Positions 35,690 through 46,790 of a stretch of DNA of 64,000 nt are shown here, piece by piece (within the stretch, counting starts at the first letter, position 1; the number at the start of each line of letters is the position of its first letter). The stretch comes from Centaurea solstitialis (lineage: Eukaryota > Streptophyta > Magnoliopsida > Asterales > Asteraceae), in contig CM058044.1 in assembly GCA_030169165.1 (NCBI GenBank), forward strand, positions 41,956,415 to 42,020,414, written 5' to 3'. The position numbers and the translations under genes are program-made. Under the pieces are notes generated by a model. It was not told the origin of the DNA. It worked only from the letters and a program-made list of their open reading frames with translations, and searched no databases.

Positions 35690-36009
35690 TAGAGGTGTAC
35701 AAAATAACCGGTTATCTGATTCGTCCAGGAAAAAAGCGAAACCAGTTTTATTTATAACCGGGCCGTTTTTAATCGGTTCTTAATTGAATTCCACACCGTT
35801 TTTTACCGATATTTAACCGGGTTTTTTTCAACCAATTTTTCTGGATATCCGGTTTGTTCTAACCGAACCGCTTCTACCGGATAGGTATATTCACCCCCAA
35901 ACCGGTTATTATTTGAACCGGTTATAAAAATAGGTTTTGTTTTTCGAAAAAACTTGTTCAGTTAAAACCGGTTCGGGATTGGTTTTTTATCCGGTGATGT
36001 GCACCTCTA
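35690..36009. mobile_element. hAT-type MITE rich in AACCGG motifs, second copy
   Basis: The left end TAGAGGTGTACAAAA faces a right end that inverts to TAGAGGTGCACATCA. The interior is dominated by aaccggtt variants, as in the element at 9205. Flanking octamers gtcgggtg and gttggtgt are only partly similar, so it is an older insertion than the 9.2-kb copy. Confidence 0.78.
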
Positions 36010-36017
36010 GTTGGTGT

Positions 36018-37085
36018 ACGCCCAAGGCCCACGATAAACTGGGCCCAAAATTTTTAAACTTTAGTATATAGTAGTAATTGTAGATAAAAAAGACCATTTC
36101 CAAGGAAATTCTAAAAAGAATTCCGTACTATATTAAAGGCCAAAACAAATATTAATTAATTACATTGGCAAAGACAATATAAACAAAATTGTTGGTCGTG
36201 CACTTTATAGTATTGATTATTGTTTCTGTGAGTTTTTTTTACTTAGTATTAAAGTCTAAAACTACTTGATTAGGAAACTTTGATATATTTAGTACTAAAT
36301 TGGTTTTATAGAACACACTTCATAATAAAATACTTCATGCTTTATAGGATTCAAATGAATTTCCTATATCTTCAATTCAAGAATATGTTATTTTTTAAGA
36401 TAAAAACGATATATTAAAGGTTTTTTCATACTTAAAGAGTGTCATTTTTTGCATCTCGTTCAGACCTATAAAATGTCGGAATTGACCCTAACTCCAAATG
36501 TCAAACCACTAGGTGTGTATTGGGTCTACCGGGCGGGTTGGGTGCATAAACAAAAATCCGACCAAAAATCTTGAGTATATTCTTTTCATTATGTAGGTAT
36601 TGTAGAATTACATACGTACATACTTTGGTCAAAGTCAACCCTAACAAAATATGGATAAATAAATTATGATATAAATTTACTCCTAACAAAAAGGGGGTCA
36701 AATCAATTCATTGTACAATAAAATAAGATCCATTGTTTTTTCGCTCCCACTAAACGGTACATGATTTTCTATTTTTTTATAAAGTTGTTTCTTTCCTATC
36801 GTCCAAAAGAATAAAATAAATAATAATAATAATTTATAAGACGAAATATACTAAACTTTATTATATTTAAAGACTTTTGAGGGCAAAATCTAATTTCTAC
36901 CGGGCGGTCGGCCGACTGAAACGTGACACAATACATGACAACAGTCACAACACTATGTAGGCACTCACGACTCATGGAAACGAATTATTATAATATTTTA
37001 AAAATGGTTTCGTTCACAAAAGTGTATCAATCTTGTCAATAAAAGTTATTGTATGTACTGTACTTTTATTTTAACTATTTGATAT
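36018..37085. other. AT-rich intergenic DNA
   Basis: No gene. The last part (about 37005-37075, ttgtcaataaaagttattgt) is an inverted relative of the sequence just right of the gypsy element (about 45195-45280), suggesting an older inverted-arm element that was later split. Confidence 0.45.
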
Positions 37086-37086
37086 C

Positions 37087-37372
37087 AGAGCATCCACAGT
37101 GATGGAACCTCTAAGAACCTCTAAGAACCTCACTTCAATAAAATAAGAACCTTCTTAAAACACTACAATTGAGGTTCTTACAAAAACCTCATCTTCGGAT
37201 CTCCCTTTTCTTATTTATAATATAATTTTTATTTATGTAAATTAATATATAACAGGAAAAAATGTTTAAGCACCCGAGTTCTAATAAAAACTTGTGACTG
37301 AGCAAGAACATTTGTCCCACAGTGGAGGTTCTTGTAAAAACCCCAAGAAGAACCTCCATTGTAGATGCTCTT
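37087..37372. mobile_element. MITE of the AGAGCATC type
   Basis: The left end AGAGCATCCACAGTGATGGA faces CCATTGTAGATGCTCT at the right. Internal blocks gttcttacaaaaacctc and gaggttcttgtaaaaacc also pair. The left arm has a tandem doublet ctaagaacct. About 286 bp, non-coding. Confidence 0.72.
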
Positions 37373-37621
37373 AGAGTTTAAGAAATTGTAATTGTATGTA
37401 CATAACTTTATCAAAACCCATCATTTAATGCATCCAACTTGTCATGAAAATGTATCAAATTTGTCATGAAATACATTAAATGGTAGGTTTCGATTGTAAC
37501 AACCGGTTTATTTTTTTAATTACGTTGTTAAAGCGTTAGTGGTTATACCTAATGGACCTCTAAATTCAGGAAATTGGACTTAAATGTTGGGCTTAGGGAG
37601 ACCATGGGCCTAAAAGCCTTA

Positions 37622-37631
37622 GATATAAAAG
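37622..37631 (+). promoter_or_regulatory. TATA box of the gypsy LTR
   Basis: The sequence gatataaaagg is a good plant TATA box in the first 10% of the LTR. Transcription would start near 37655, so nearly all of the LTR, including the hairpin array, would be in the leader RNA. The 3' LTR has the same motif. Confidence 0.65.
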
Positions 37632-38455
37632 GTGGAAAATTGGGGGTAAAGGGAGAAAGGAAGGCTCATAAGTGATATTGAGTGTGTGTGTGTGTGTGAA
37701 GAAGGTGAAGAAGAGAGAGAGAAGACATTCAGGTATGAATTCCTTTTGTATTTGTATGATTTTGTTTTGGAATTGAATCATCTCCTTCCTTGAGATACAC
37801 CAAAAATGGTGTATGCTTTAAGATGAAAATTATTGAGTGGTTTTGGATGAATAAAGAATTGACCTAGATTCAATTACTTTATAGATTAGATGTAAATAGC
37901 ATGTTAATCAAGGATAATGATTGGAATTGGAATGGTTATGAATTAAATTGAGTTTGGGATTCAATTCGGAACTGAATGGTGATGATCGCACAAAACCAGG
38001 ATCTGATTCTGTGCGATCCGCGGGTAGTGCCGCGGGTATTGAGCCGCGGGCTTACCCGCGGTTTCCACTGAGTTGGATTTCAAAGTTTTTCGTTTGGACG
38101 TTTTTGAGTCATTTCTCGGCATAGGGAGCTAGTATAAGACCTTTTAAGGGTGTTTGGGCATTTACGGGTCGTTTGTCCTGTGGAATGTACGTGTTTAGGG
38201 AATCGGGAAATCCAAAGAAGCGTAACCAGGCGATTTAGCGGGAAGTCGGCAATTGAGGTGAGTTTTTCTACTAAATTATGTGTAGAGGGTGTGGGGAAAC
38301 ACACCATGGTTTTATGAAACGTTTATGACTTCAATGATTTGGTTAAATGCTTGAGATGCGTGTTACTTGTTTATGTTTATTGTTTATTCGTTATGCATAT
38401 GTTTGGGTGTGAATTTGTTTCCTTGAGACGTTTGATTTTAAATCAAAAGATCTAT

Positions 38456-38571
38456 AGTATGGGAGGTATGTGCCCATGAGTACGGGAGGTATGTGCCCGT
38501 GAGTAAGGGAGGTATGTGCCCTTGTGTGTGGGAGGTATGTGCCCACGTGGTGGTCGCGATATAGGCGATCG
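38456..38571 (+). ncRNA. Array of four covarying stem-loops plus a fifth hairpin in the LTR leader
   Basis: The core GGGAGGTATGTGCCC occurs at 38461, 38484, 38507 and 38530. The GGG and CCC pair and the loop aggtatgtg is constant. The flanking triplets change together: TAT/ATG, TAC/GTG, TAA/TTG and TGT/ACG, so each copy keeps a six-pair stem (outermost pair T-G). A fifth hairpin, ggtcgc-gatatag-gcgatc (38552-38570), follows. The 3' LTR repeats the array (44664-44780) with one G-C to G-T change that still pairs. A diverged internal copy (42292-42335) has TTGGG...CCCAA and gtcgc...gcgac. This looks like selected RNA structure. Function unknown; packaging, dimerisation or translation control would fit the position. 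Confidence 0.6.
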
Positions 38572-38982
38572 GTTTTTTTGGCATGATTAAAAGTGATGTA
38601 TGAAATTTGGTTATGTTACTGAAAAGTGATTTGATACTTGTTTTGATATCTAAAAGAGGGTTCTCACTAGACCGTTGGTCTAACCCTCAGTTTTCTTTTT
38701 AAATAACTTCTCAGACAGGTTGAATAGAGAAGCGGTAGATAAGGGAGAGGGTCACGCTTGACGTAGTGGAGGCGTTTATGGACTTGAAGATCTAGATAGA
38801 CCTTTTATCCGTGTGTTAGAACTTTATTATTTCCTCAGTTGTGTAAGCGAGTACCTTGAAACGCTTTAGTTTTGTTTAGTTTCCGCATTTTGGTTGAGAT
38901 GAGACCTTGGTTGAGTTTTATGACATTATTTCTATTGAATTTTGTTAAAATTTGGGTTTATCAAATTTTGGGTCTTTACAAA

Positions 38983-38999
38983 TGGTATCAGAGCACTGG
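38983..38999 (+). other. Primer binding site of the gypsy element
   Basis: tggtatcagagcactgg begins two bases after the LTR, complementary to initiator tRNA-Met. It fixes the 5' LTR inner edge. Confidence 0.93.
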
Positions 39000-41900
39000 T
39001 TTAAGGGAATTAGGTACATTTGGACCTAGTCTTAAACCATGGGAGCGAGTAGAACACAACTGAGGAATTAGGGGACCGAGTCTTGAGATCAAAGTAGAAC
39101 CATGTCGACGATGAGAGTCGGCGTATACAGAGGGTTTTGTAGCTACACCTGGCCAGTGTAGTTGTGGATACCTATGTATATCGCATGTTTGCGTAAGTCA
39201 CTTGGTAGTGTCTTTTATTTGTTGGTTACTTGTTTTGTATCGGTTATGACAGTTCGTATACAGACAAGGGTAGTAGTATGCGTTAAGTTACCATTTTATT
39301 GGTTGGAAGTTTTCCGGATACTGTTGCAGGTTATGAATTGTATAAGGATGGTTGAAGTGAGTATATATCAAGTAGGAACTTGAGGAGATAAAAGATTATT
39401 CTCTAGTGTGTCAAAAGGTAGAAAGAGTAACTTTTATGTAGTGAGCAAAATTAATGGAAAGATTAAGGATGATTTTGAAGGGTGAAGTTAGTTAATAAGG
39501 TATCTCGAGCATGAACTCTACTACGTGATTTTCGATTGGTATTATCGTGTTAAATTCATTCTTATAACATGTTGTGTTGGGGGAATTAAAGTATAAATGG
39601 GGGATTGAAGGAATCGAGTTGAAGAGGATATGGGGATCTAAGCTTTGTAATCGTTATGTAAATACGGTTAGAATTTATACATATGGGGAAGAGGTTTGGT
39701 TTGAGATTCATATGGCGTATGCCTAGTAATGGGGATGTTGGTGCTAATGAATTGAGGGTTAATGTTTTGATTAGTTACTGGGATGAGGATTGAAGGTGTT
39801 AAGAATGTTTTGAGCTATAAGGTTAAGATGCACACCAAGTGTTTGATGAAATGCCTAAGAGTATTTAGATTTTAATGTTGCTGTCCTGATTTTCAAAAAT
39901 TCGTAGAAAATCAACCGTTGGTCCAAATGAGGTGTTCGATATACCGTTGGAAAGCTTAGGACATCCTCTAGAACTTTTATGAAGAGTACTTTTCCTAATT
40001 TTGAGGTTAAATTGTGTCTAAAAGATCGTTTTTAAGTCAGCCTTGGAATTTGACGAATCTGCGCACTGTTTTAAAAAAAGGCTGTCCCGACCTGCTCGTA
40101 ACTCCGTTTTGCATGATTCCAATTTTCCTAGATTGGTAAGAGGTCAGGCTACAACTCTCATTTGGATGGCATTAACTGAATTGCATTTTGAGTGTGTGTA
40201 AAATTTAAAGGTATAACTGTATAAGGTGATTTTGCGTTGTCAATTATTATTTTTTTTTTTGTGAAGTTCAAATGTGGTTTTTGGACAACTTTCATGTTGG
40301 GTTTTAACATCTACTTGGAGAGTGAGATTGATGCTTATGTAAGTGCCTACAGGAGGGTGGGAGCAAGAGAAAGAATAGCTTCAGGTGTTCTACTTTAATT
40401 CAAAATTCTCGTCTATGATAGACGTGACTGCGAATTACGCGATCTCGAATGCTTTATAGGACACACTTCTCTTTTTAGTTTGAGTTATGTTAGTCATTTA
40501 AATTCAGTTCACCAAGCATGTCACTAGAGTTGAGCCTAAAATTTTAAATGGTTTGTAATCTGATGAGCTACCAGCGAGGTCACGTGGTTTTTGGCAACTA
40601 GGGGTTACAAGTGGGTGTCAACTATAGCGAAGGTTCTAGTAAGAATTGGAGTATACCTAGAAAAGGTATATGTGTACGGGTATAGTTAACTGTGGATCAA
40701 ATTATTTTGCTACGAATGTCGTTAAGAATGTGTCGAGTTTCGGCACGTAGCATGTTAGAGTAAGTTAAAGTTATGGAGAGAGTCTAGAGGTGCTCTTTGC
40801 CGTGTAAAGGAATCACCTTGGGAGGGTCCATTCTAGAAAGAGAAATCAATAATGAGAAGTAGTTCAATCGATAAGCTTTCTTTAACCTTGGTTTAAGTAC
40901 CTTCTTTTAAGATGAGCGTGGTGAAATCTTGTTGAATCAAGATGTTGCACTAGTAATGTAACTAGTGGGTTAGGAAGACAAATATGTACGATTGGGTAAG
41001 ACCATTTCGTCGCCTTGAGTGATGGTCTTGATGCTACTATGGTAATTGTGGTAACTTGCTATTGATAAAGGTTTTGTGGAAGAGTCTAGGCATTGTAGGG
41101 AAATATCGGATGTAATTGAATATGTTATTTTCGTTAAGGAAACGTTGAAAGTGTAGTGGTAATGTATATTACATTAGGATGTTCGAATTGTTAACCTCAA
41201 GCTAGGGGTATAGCGGGATCGCGTAGGTCTGTCCGCGTTTGTGTATTACACTTTTGGGGGTGCACGGAAACTTGAGGGTAGTATAACTTTGGGGACCGGG
41301 TCCGGAGTTCTGCGTAAGTGTAACGGTTACGGCAGGATAAACCAGTCGATTGGAGGTGAGATGTTGACAAGTTACAAATTATGTAATCTTGGAAACGCTA
41401 GGACATAATTGTTGGAAAGAGTGAAGGTGTATAGTTGACCCTAAACTTAAGCTCTAGTGTACTTATGGAAGCATGTTTTATGTTTTTGGGAAGGATCGGC
41501 TGAATCAGATGGATGTCTGGATCAGACTGAAGGATTGCCAGGATCAGAATTTTGCGTTGTGAAGAGATTGTTCCCAGTGTGTGGTGTTTTTGCGCTAATT
41601 TAATTGAATTAGTTTCTGAATAGCCAAGTCACTTGTATTGGCTAGTTGAGCGAGGAGTAAACTTAAATTTTACGTTTAACCATTGAGTTTGGGGGTAGTA
41701 AGGTATAGGATCGGTCTTGTTGACGTTCACATGTTTGTGGGTTCTCAAATGGGTGGATTATGCTAGGTGATGAAGTTAGAGAGAGTTTTGGAGGGAAATT
41801 CGGATACAAGATAGTAGCCGCTGCAGGTTATAGGCGGGCTATGGCCGCAAGATAACTGTCGATTGCGTGATTTAATTTAATTTTCTGTACATTTTCTCCG

Positions 41901-43169
41901 TTGTTCGATTTCGGGACGAGATTCGTCATGGCTTCCATAGTGTGATTATCTATGAAGCGTTTAACCATGTTCGAGTTATAAATTCCTTATGGAATGTTGG
42001 AACAGGCAACTTAGCGGCTTGAAAGTTTAACGTAGAGTGTAGTATCAAAGAGGTCACTGGTCAGGTGAGTCTTCCTAAACAAATATTGTCTTTTGAGGGT
42101 GACGTATGTGCACCAAGATATAGAGATTCACGTTCTTTTCATAATTGTGGGGAGTTTCGTTATATGTTTGTTTTTGTTGTTGTTGGAGGCATGAGTGTTA
42201 TGCCACTGCGTGGTATGTTTTATGAACATGAAACTCGTGATGCTTGATGGATTCATTGAGGAGCTCGATCCTGTATCGAACCCCTTTAGCGTTGGGAGGT
42301 ATGTGCCCAAAAAGAGATGTCGCGGTATAGGCGACAAAGCGTGAGAAATATGCGAGTTTCGAATAGAAGTTTGATAAAAGTTATTTAATTACCTTCTTGA
42401 AGGGTACTCAAGTGGTTAAGTGTTATGAGAGTCAATTTGATTTCATATCGGGATACTTAATTAGAGATTATATCGGTAATCTCTCTTTCGTATATACGAG
42501 TCAGGATGGGAGAACTTTGAAATATATATATTCTATATGCGGGTATGTGGGGGTGAGTGTAAGTGTGTGTGCAAATCACCTACGCTTGCGTTGGTTGCTA
42601 GAATTACTAAAGAAGTGTAAGTAGAAAGTATCTCGCAATTATGATCGGAGTAACCGGCGTCTTTGGGAAATGTGAGGAATTAAAAGGTTAAGCTGCATGC
42701 GATAAGTACATTAGTGTGTATTCGAGGGCATGGAAGTAGAGTCACTAACATGAAGCGTTCGACGGGAGGTCGGTTAGTACGGGGATATAAAGTATGGGAT
42801 CAAGCGGATAGACAAAATGGTTGGTAATAAGAAAGGTTTTGATACCTATATATATATTGTTTTCAAAGGAATGAGTGGGGAAGTTAAATGCTAGTGAATG
42901 TGAGAAAATGCGGAAGAAACAACTTTCATCGATGATATAAGATCAATGTTAGTTTATAGAAAGAAATTTGGCCTCGTATTTGAGAATGGTGGGATTATCA
43001 GTCTCGGTTCGGGCGGACGGAAGAGAATTTCTTGCATTTGTGATATAGTTTCAAGATGAAAGATTAGGGAAATGATGCGTAATTAATGTGTGTGAGTTGA
43101 TTAAGGTTAAAAGATTGGAATTCATGTGTTATAGAGTATGTTTACTTCATCTGGTGGTTGGACGTTACC
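39000..43169 (+). other. Non-coding interior of the gypsy element
   Basis: About 4.2 kb with no ORF over 75 codons that looks real. The stretch near 39880-40220 is a leader-like sequence (ggctgtcccgacctgctcgt). Around 42055-42340 there is a fragment resembling this element's own LTR but strongly diverged, including one hairpin unit, which points to a chimeric history. Confidence 0.7.
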
Positions 43170-43692
43170 TTGTAGAGAGAAATGTTTAAAGGTGGATGCT
43201 TTATCTGGTATAGAAATTTAATCGAAGGTATCACGATGAATTAGAATGATATAGTGTTGAGTCAACATGTCAGTTAACAGTAGAATTTCGGTTAAGAAAT
43301 TCGGTTTGGATGAAACGTCTAGTTCGTTAGTGGGATCTTTTCTGTATTAAGCGAGTTGGTGTAGCAGCTAACAAGTTAGAATTACCCGAAGAATTACGAA
43401 GTATCCATAGCTCATTTCTTGTTTCAAATTTACGAAAGTATGTGGCGATTGAATGCTAGACGATTTAATTGATAGATGTTTAAGTTGATGAGAAGTTGAG
43501 CTACGTTGAGGAGTTGGAATTGATTTTGGATAGGGAGACTTGAAGGTTGAGAAGCAAAGAGATAACACTCGTAAAGGTGCAATGGGAATTCCGTATGGGC
43601 CAACACGCCACCTGGGAAAGTGAGGATGAGATGAAGGCAAAATGTCCCCACCTTTTGTCTAAAGAAGGAATGCCGGGGACGGAATTCTCTTA
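43170..43692 (+). pseudogene. Decayed 3' end of gypsy pol (RNase H tail, integrase C-terminus, chromodomain-like end)
   Basis: Short readable islands in shifting frames: KVDALSGIE-like at about 43190 (end of RNase H), KLELPEELRSIHSSFLVSNL at about 43369 (integrase C-terminal region), and VQWEFRMGQHATWESEDEM at about 43578 followed by the PPT. This order and wording are typical of the Tekay/Del chromoviruses. In-frame stops follow AIEC and DRET, and upstream pol is unrecognisable. It cannot give a working enzyme. Confidence 0.8.
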
Positions 43693-43704
43693 AGGGGGGT
43701 AAGA
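43690..43704 (+). other. Polypurine tract of the gypsy element
   Basis: The purine-rich taaggggggtaaga lies directly before the 3' LTR and would prime plus-strand DNA synthesis. Confidence 0.85.
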
Positions 43705-45188
43705 TGTAACAACCGGTTTATTTTTTTAATTACGTTGTTAAAGCGTTAGTGGTTATACCTAATGGACCTCTAAATTCAGGAAATTGGACTTAAATGTTGG
43801 GCTTAGGGAGACCATGGGCCTAAAAGCCTTAGATATAAAAGGTGGAAAATTGGGGGTAAAGGGAGAAAGGAAGGCTCATAAGTGATATTGAGTGTGTGTG
43901 TGTGTGAAGAAGGTGAAGAAGAGAGAAGAGAAGACATTCAGGTATGAATTCCTTTTGTATTTGTATGATTTGTTTTGGAATTGAATCATCTCCTTCCTTG
44001 AGATACACCAAAAATGGTGTATGCTTTAAGATGAAAATTATTGAGTGGTTTTGGATGAATAAAGAATTGACCTAGATTCAATTACTTTATAGATTAGATG
44101 TAAATAACATGTTAATCAAGGATAATGATTGGAATTGGAATGGTTATGAATTAAATTGAGTTTGGGATTCAATTCGGAACTGAATGGTGATGATCGCACA
44201 AAACCAGGATCTGATTCTGTGCGATCCGCGGGTAGTGCCGCGGGTATTGAGCCGCGGGCTTACCCGCGGTTTCCACTGAGTTGGATTTCAAAGTTTTTCG
44301 TTTGGACGTTTTTGAGTCATTTCTCGGCATAGGGAGCTAGTATAAGACCTTTTAAGGGTGTTTGGGCATTTACGGGTCGTTTGTCCTGTGGAATGTACGT
44401 GTTTAGGGAATCGGGAAATCCAAAGAAGCGTAATCGGGCGATTTAGCGGGAAGTCGGCAATTGAGGTGAGTTTTTCTACTGAATTATGTGTAAAGGGTGT
44501 GGGGAAACACACCATGGTTTTATGAAACGTTTATGACTTCAATGATTTGGTTAAATGCTTGAGATGCATGTTACTTGTTTATGTTTATTGTTTATTCGTT
44601 ATGCATATGTTTGGGTGTGAATTTGTTTCCTTGAGACGTTTGATTTTAAATCAAAAGATCTATAGTATGGGAGGTATGTGCCCATGAGTACGGGAGGTAT
44701 GTGCCCGTGAGTAAGGGAGGTATGTGTCCTTGTGTGTGGGAGGTATGTGCCCACGTGGTGGTCGCGATATAGGCGATCGGTTTTTTTGGCATGATTAAAA
44801 GTGATGTATGAAGTTTGGTTATGTTACTGAAAAGTGATTTGATACTTGTTTTCATATCTAAAAGAGGGTTCTCACTAGACCGTTGGTCTAACCCTCAGTT
44901 TTCTTTTTAAACAACTTCTCAGACAGGTTGAATAGAGAAGCGGTAGATAAGGGAGAGGGTCACGCTTGACGTAGTGGAGGCGTTTATGGACTTGAAGATC
45001 TAGATAGACCTTTTATCCGTGTGTTGGAACTTTATTATTTCCTCAGTTGTGTAAGCGAGTACCTTGAAACGCTTTAGTTTTGTTTAGTTTCCGCATTTTG
45101 GTTGAGATGAGACCTTGGTTAAGTTTTATGACATTATTTCTATTGAATTTTGTTAAAATTTGGGTTTATCAATTTTTGGGTCTTTACA
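43705..45188 (+). repeat. 3' LTR of the gypsy element
   Basis: 1484 bp, nearly identical to the 5' LTR, with a 2-base difference in the (GT)n tract and scattered single changes. It ends ggtctttaca and is followed by aaagttttt. Confidence 0.95.
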
Positions 45189-45568
45189 AAAGTTTTTGTA
45201 AAATGGTAAAAATGAAAATACGGTATATACAATAACTTTTCGTGACAAGTTAGATATATTTTCATGAACCGATAGAACTCTTCTCAAAATGTTCTTAATT
45301 TAATATTTATTTTAGATAACATCTATGGTTTATGCCTCAATTAACATACGGGTAATGAGACATTGCTTAAATAAATAAGAGGTTATAGGTTCAAACTCGT
45401 ACCTTATGCTAGTCTCAGCCTGAACAAGTCAAAAAGTTGCCCTTTACATTATTGTTTTTGGAAACAGATTTCATCAAGACAACTTAGTGTAAAAAAAAGG
45501 AACATGTTTCGCATAGGAGCCAAGATAAAATTTAGAGTACCTAATAAACTCTAATCATTAGACAATTA
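45189..45568. other. Intergenic flank
   Basis: The first 100 bases are an inverted relative of about 37005-37075. No gene or further element seen. Confidence 0.45.
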
Positions 45569-45610
45569 GATAGCGTTTGGTACGCAGACAGGATTGGACA
45601 TGACGGAACT

Positions 45611-46232
45611 TGTTGAGTCTAATACATTACCACTGCTCTCATAAAGGTTACTACTGCTGATGAAGATTGAAGATTACCACTGCTAGTATGTGATGAATGA
45701 GTGAAGATCAAAGTTACCACTGCTGTTACAGATTACTACTGCTCTTGAAGAGTACTTTTGCTGGTTCTGTAGTTACTACTGCTGGTGTACGGTTAACACT
45801 GTTTTTGTCTTTGCCACTGCTATCAGAAGAAAATAAGGAAAGGATTGTGATGACTTGAAGATATAGACAAGATACGATATGCTTGGAGATATTTTAGAGA
45901 TTATCTTGTAAATCTAGTTTCCTTATTGTAATCTGTTGAGATGTATATATAGCTGTTAGGTTTTCTTTGTTAGATACGAGTTTTTGATAGCTTTTGTGTT
46001 AGAATTAAGAGCCTCAAGATTGTTCTTGAAATCTCTGCAATAGAGAAGTATTGCACGTCTGTTTTGAGCCTGTTCAAACAGATTGGGGCTTGTAGTTGTA
46101 ATCATTAAGCTATTAAGATCAATATACACAGTTTGTTTGAATTCATTGTGCTGTTTTTATAATCAAAGTGTTATTCCGCAAACTTCTTTGATTAAGTATT
46201 CTGTTCTTGATATTGAGATATAGATCCTGTCA
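45611..46232 (+). repeat. Solo LTR of the copia B family
   Basis: It starts TGTTGAGTCT, ends GATCCTGTCA and matches the LTR at 53203-53830 along its length (gagcctgttcaaacagattg, gtgttattccgcaaacttct and others). It has a perfect 5-bp duplication gaact (45606-45610, 46233-46237). A solo LTR with intact duplication results from recombination between the two LTRs of one insertion. It has a TATA-like tatatatagc near 45945 and many taccactgct motifs in its first third. Confidence 0.95.
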
Positions 46233-46509
46233 GAACTGGACTGAACAGTACAGGACAGGACAAGAAAAGTAGGACAGGACTGGATAGAACAAATGTCTGT
46301 TTTTTGTTTGGTATGCCTAGGACTGGACTGGACAGAACTAATCAAGTTATCCCAAAAAATTATTTGATGATTTTATATATCACATAATAGTTATAATTAA
46401 CAAAAATAAACTAAATTATATAATTTATTAAAAATACACAATCTTCATAAACATAAACATAAACACACACACACATATATTTATATACACATATATGATT
46501 TTTATGTAA

Positions 46510-46790
46510 TTAATGTTGATGGTTATGGTAGAGGTGGAGGTGGTTGCCGACGGTGATACTGGTGATGGTGGTGGCGGTGGTCGGTGGTTGTGAAGAACGG
46601 GAGATGCTGGGTGGTGGTGACCAACGGTGGTGGTGGTGGTTGTGATGGCGATGGACAATTGTAGAGGTGGTAGATGGTGGTGGTAGGTAATCATTGAGAG
46701 TTGTAGAGGTGGTGGAAGAGGTTGTTGTAGTGGAAGAGGAGGTGGAGGTGGCCGATAGTGGCTACCGGTGGCCACGACTAGTGGTGGTAA
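46510..46790. repeat. GGT/GTG-rich low-complexity tract
   Basis: Dominated by ggtggtgg, gaggtgg and ttgtagagg units. Frames on both strands (for example proline/threonine-rich on the minus strand) are artefacts of the repeat. Confidence 0.85.

Larger units (their letters stand above)
37495..38980 (+). repeat. 5' LTR of the gypsy element
   Basis: 1486 bp, TG...CA. It contains a TATA box at about 37622-37631, a short (GT)n, palindromic GC-rich ccgcgggtagtgccgcgggt (about 38018-38040) with further ccgcgg copies to 38060, and the four-hairpin array at 38456-38571. Minus-strand frames in it are not genes. Confidence 0.95.
37495..45188 (+). mobile_element. Ty3/gypsy LTR retrotransposon (chromovirus, Tekay-like remnants), non-autonomous
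   Basis: Two direct LTRs (37495-38980 and 43705-45188) both run TGTAACAACCGG...GGTCTTTACA. The PBS and polypurine tract are in the correct places. The 4.7-kb interior has no gag-pol ORF; only decayed RNase H and integrase/chromodomain-like tails near the 3' end betray a gypsy origin. The LTRs differ at roughly fifteen positions by eye, about 1%, so the insertion is young although the coding part is long dead. It is a non-autonomous derivative of the LARD kind. The expected 5-bp target duplication is absent (left tcgat, right aaagt). Confidence 0.93.

Noticed and set aside
38080..38307. Minus-strand frame MVCFPTPSTHNL, also at 44288-44515
   Set aside because: It lies wholly inside the gypsy LTR on the antisense strand and has no domain.
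38456..38571. Possible CRISPR array from the four regularly spaced repeats
   Set aside because: The spacers are only about eight bases and the DNA is plant LTR; the pattern is a stem-loop array.
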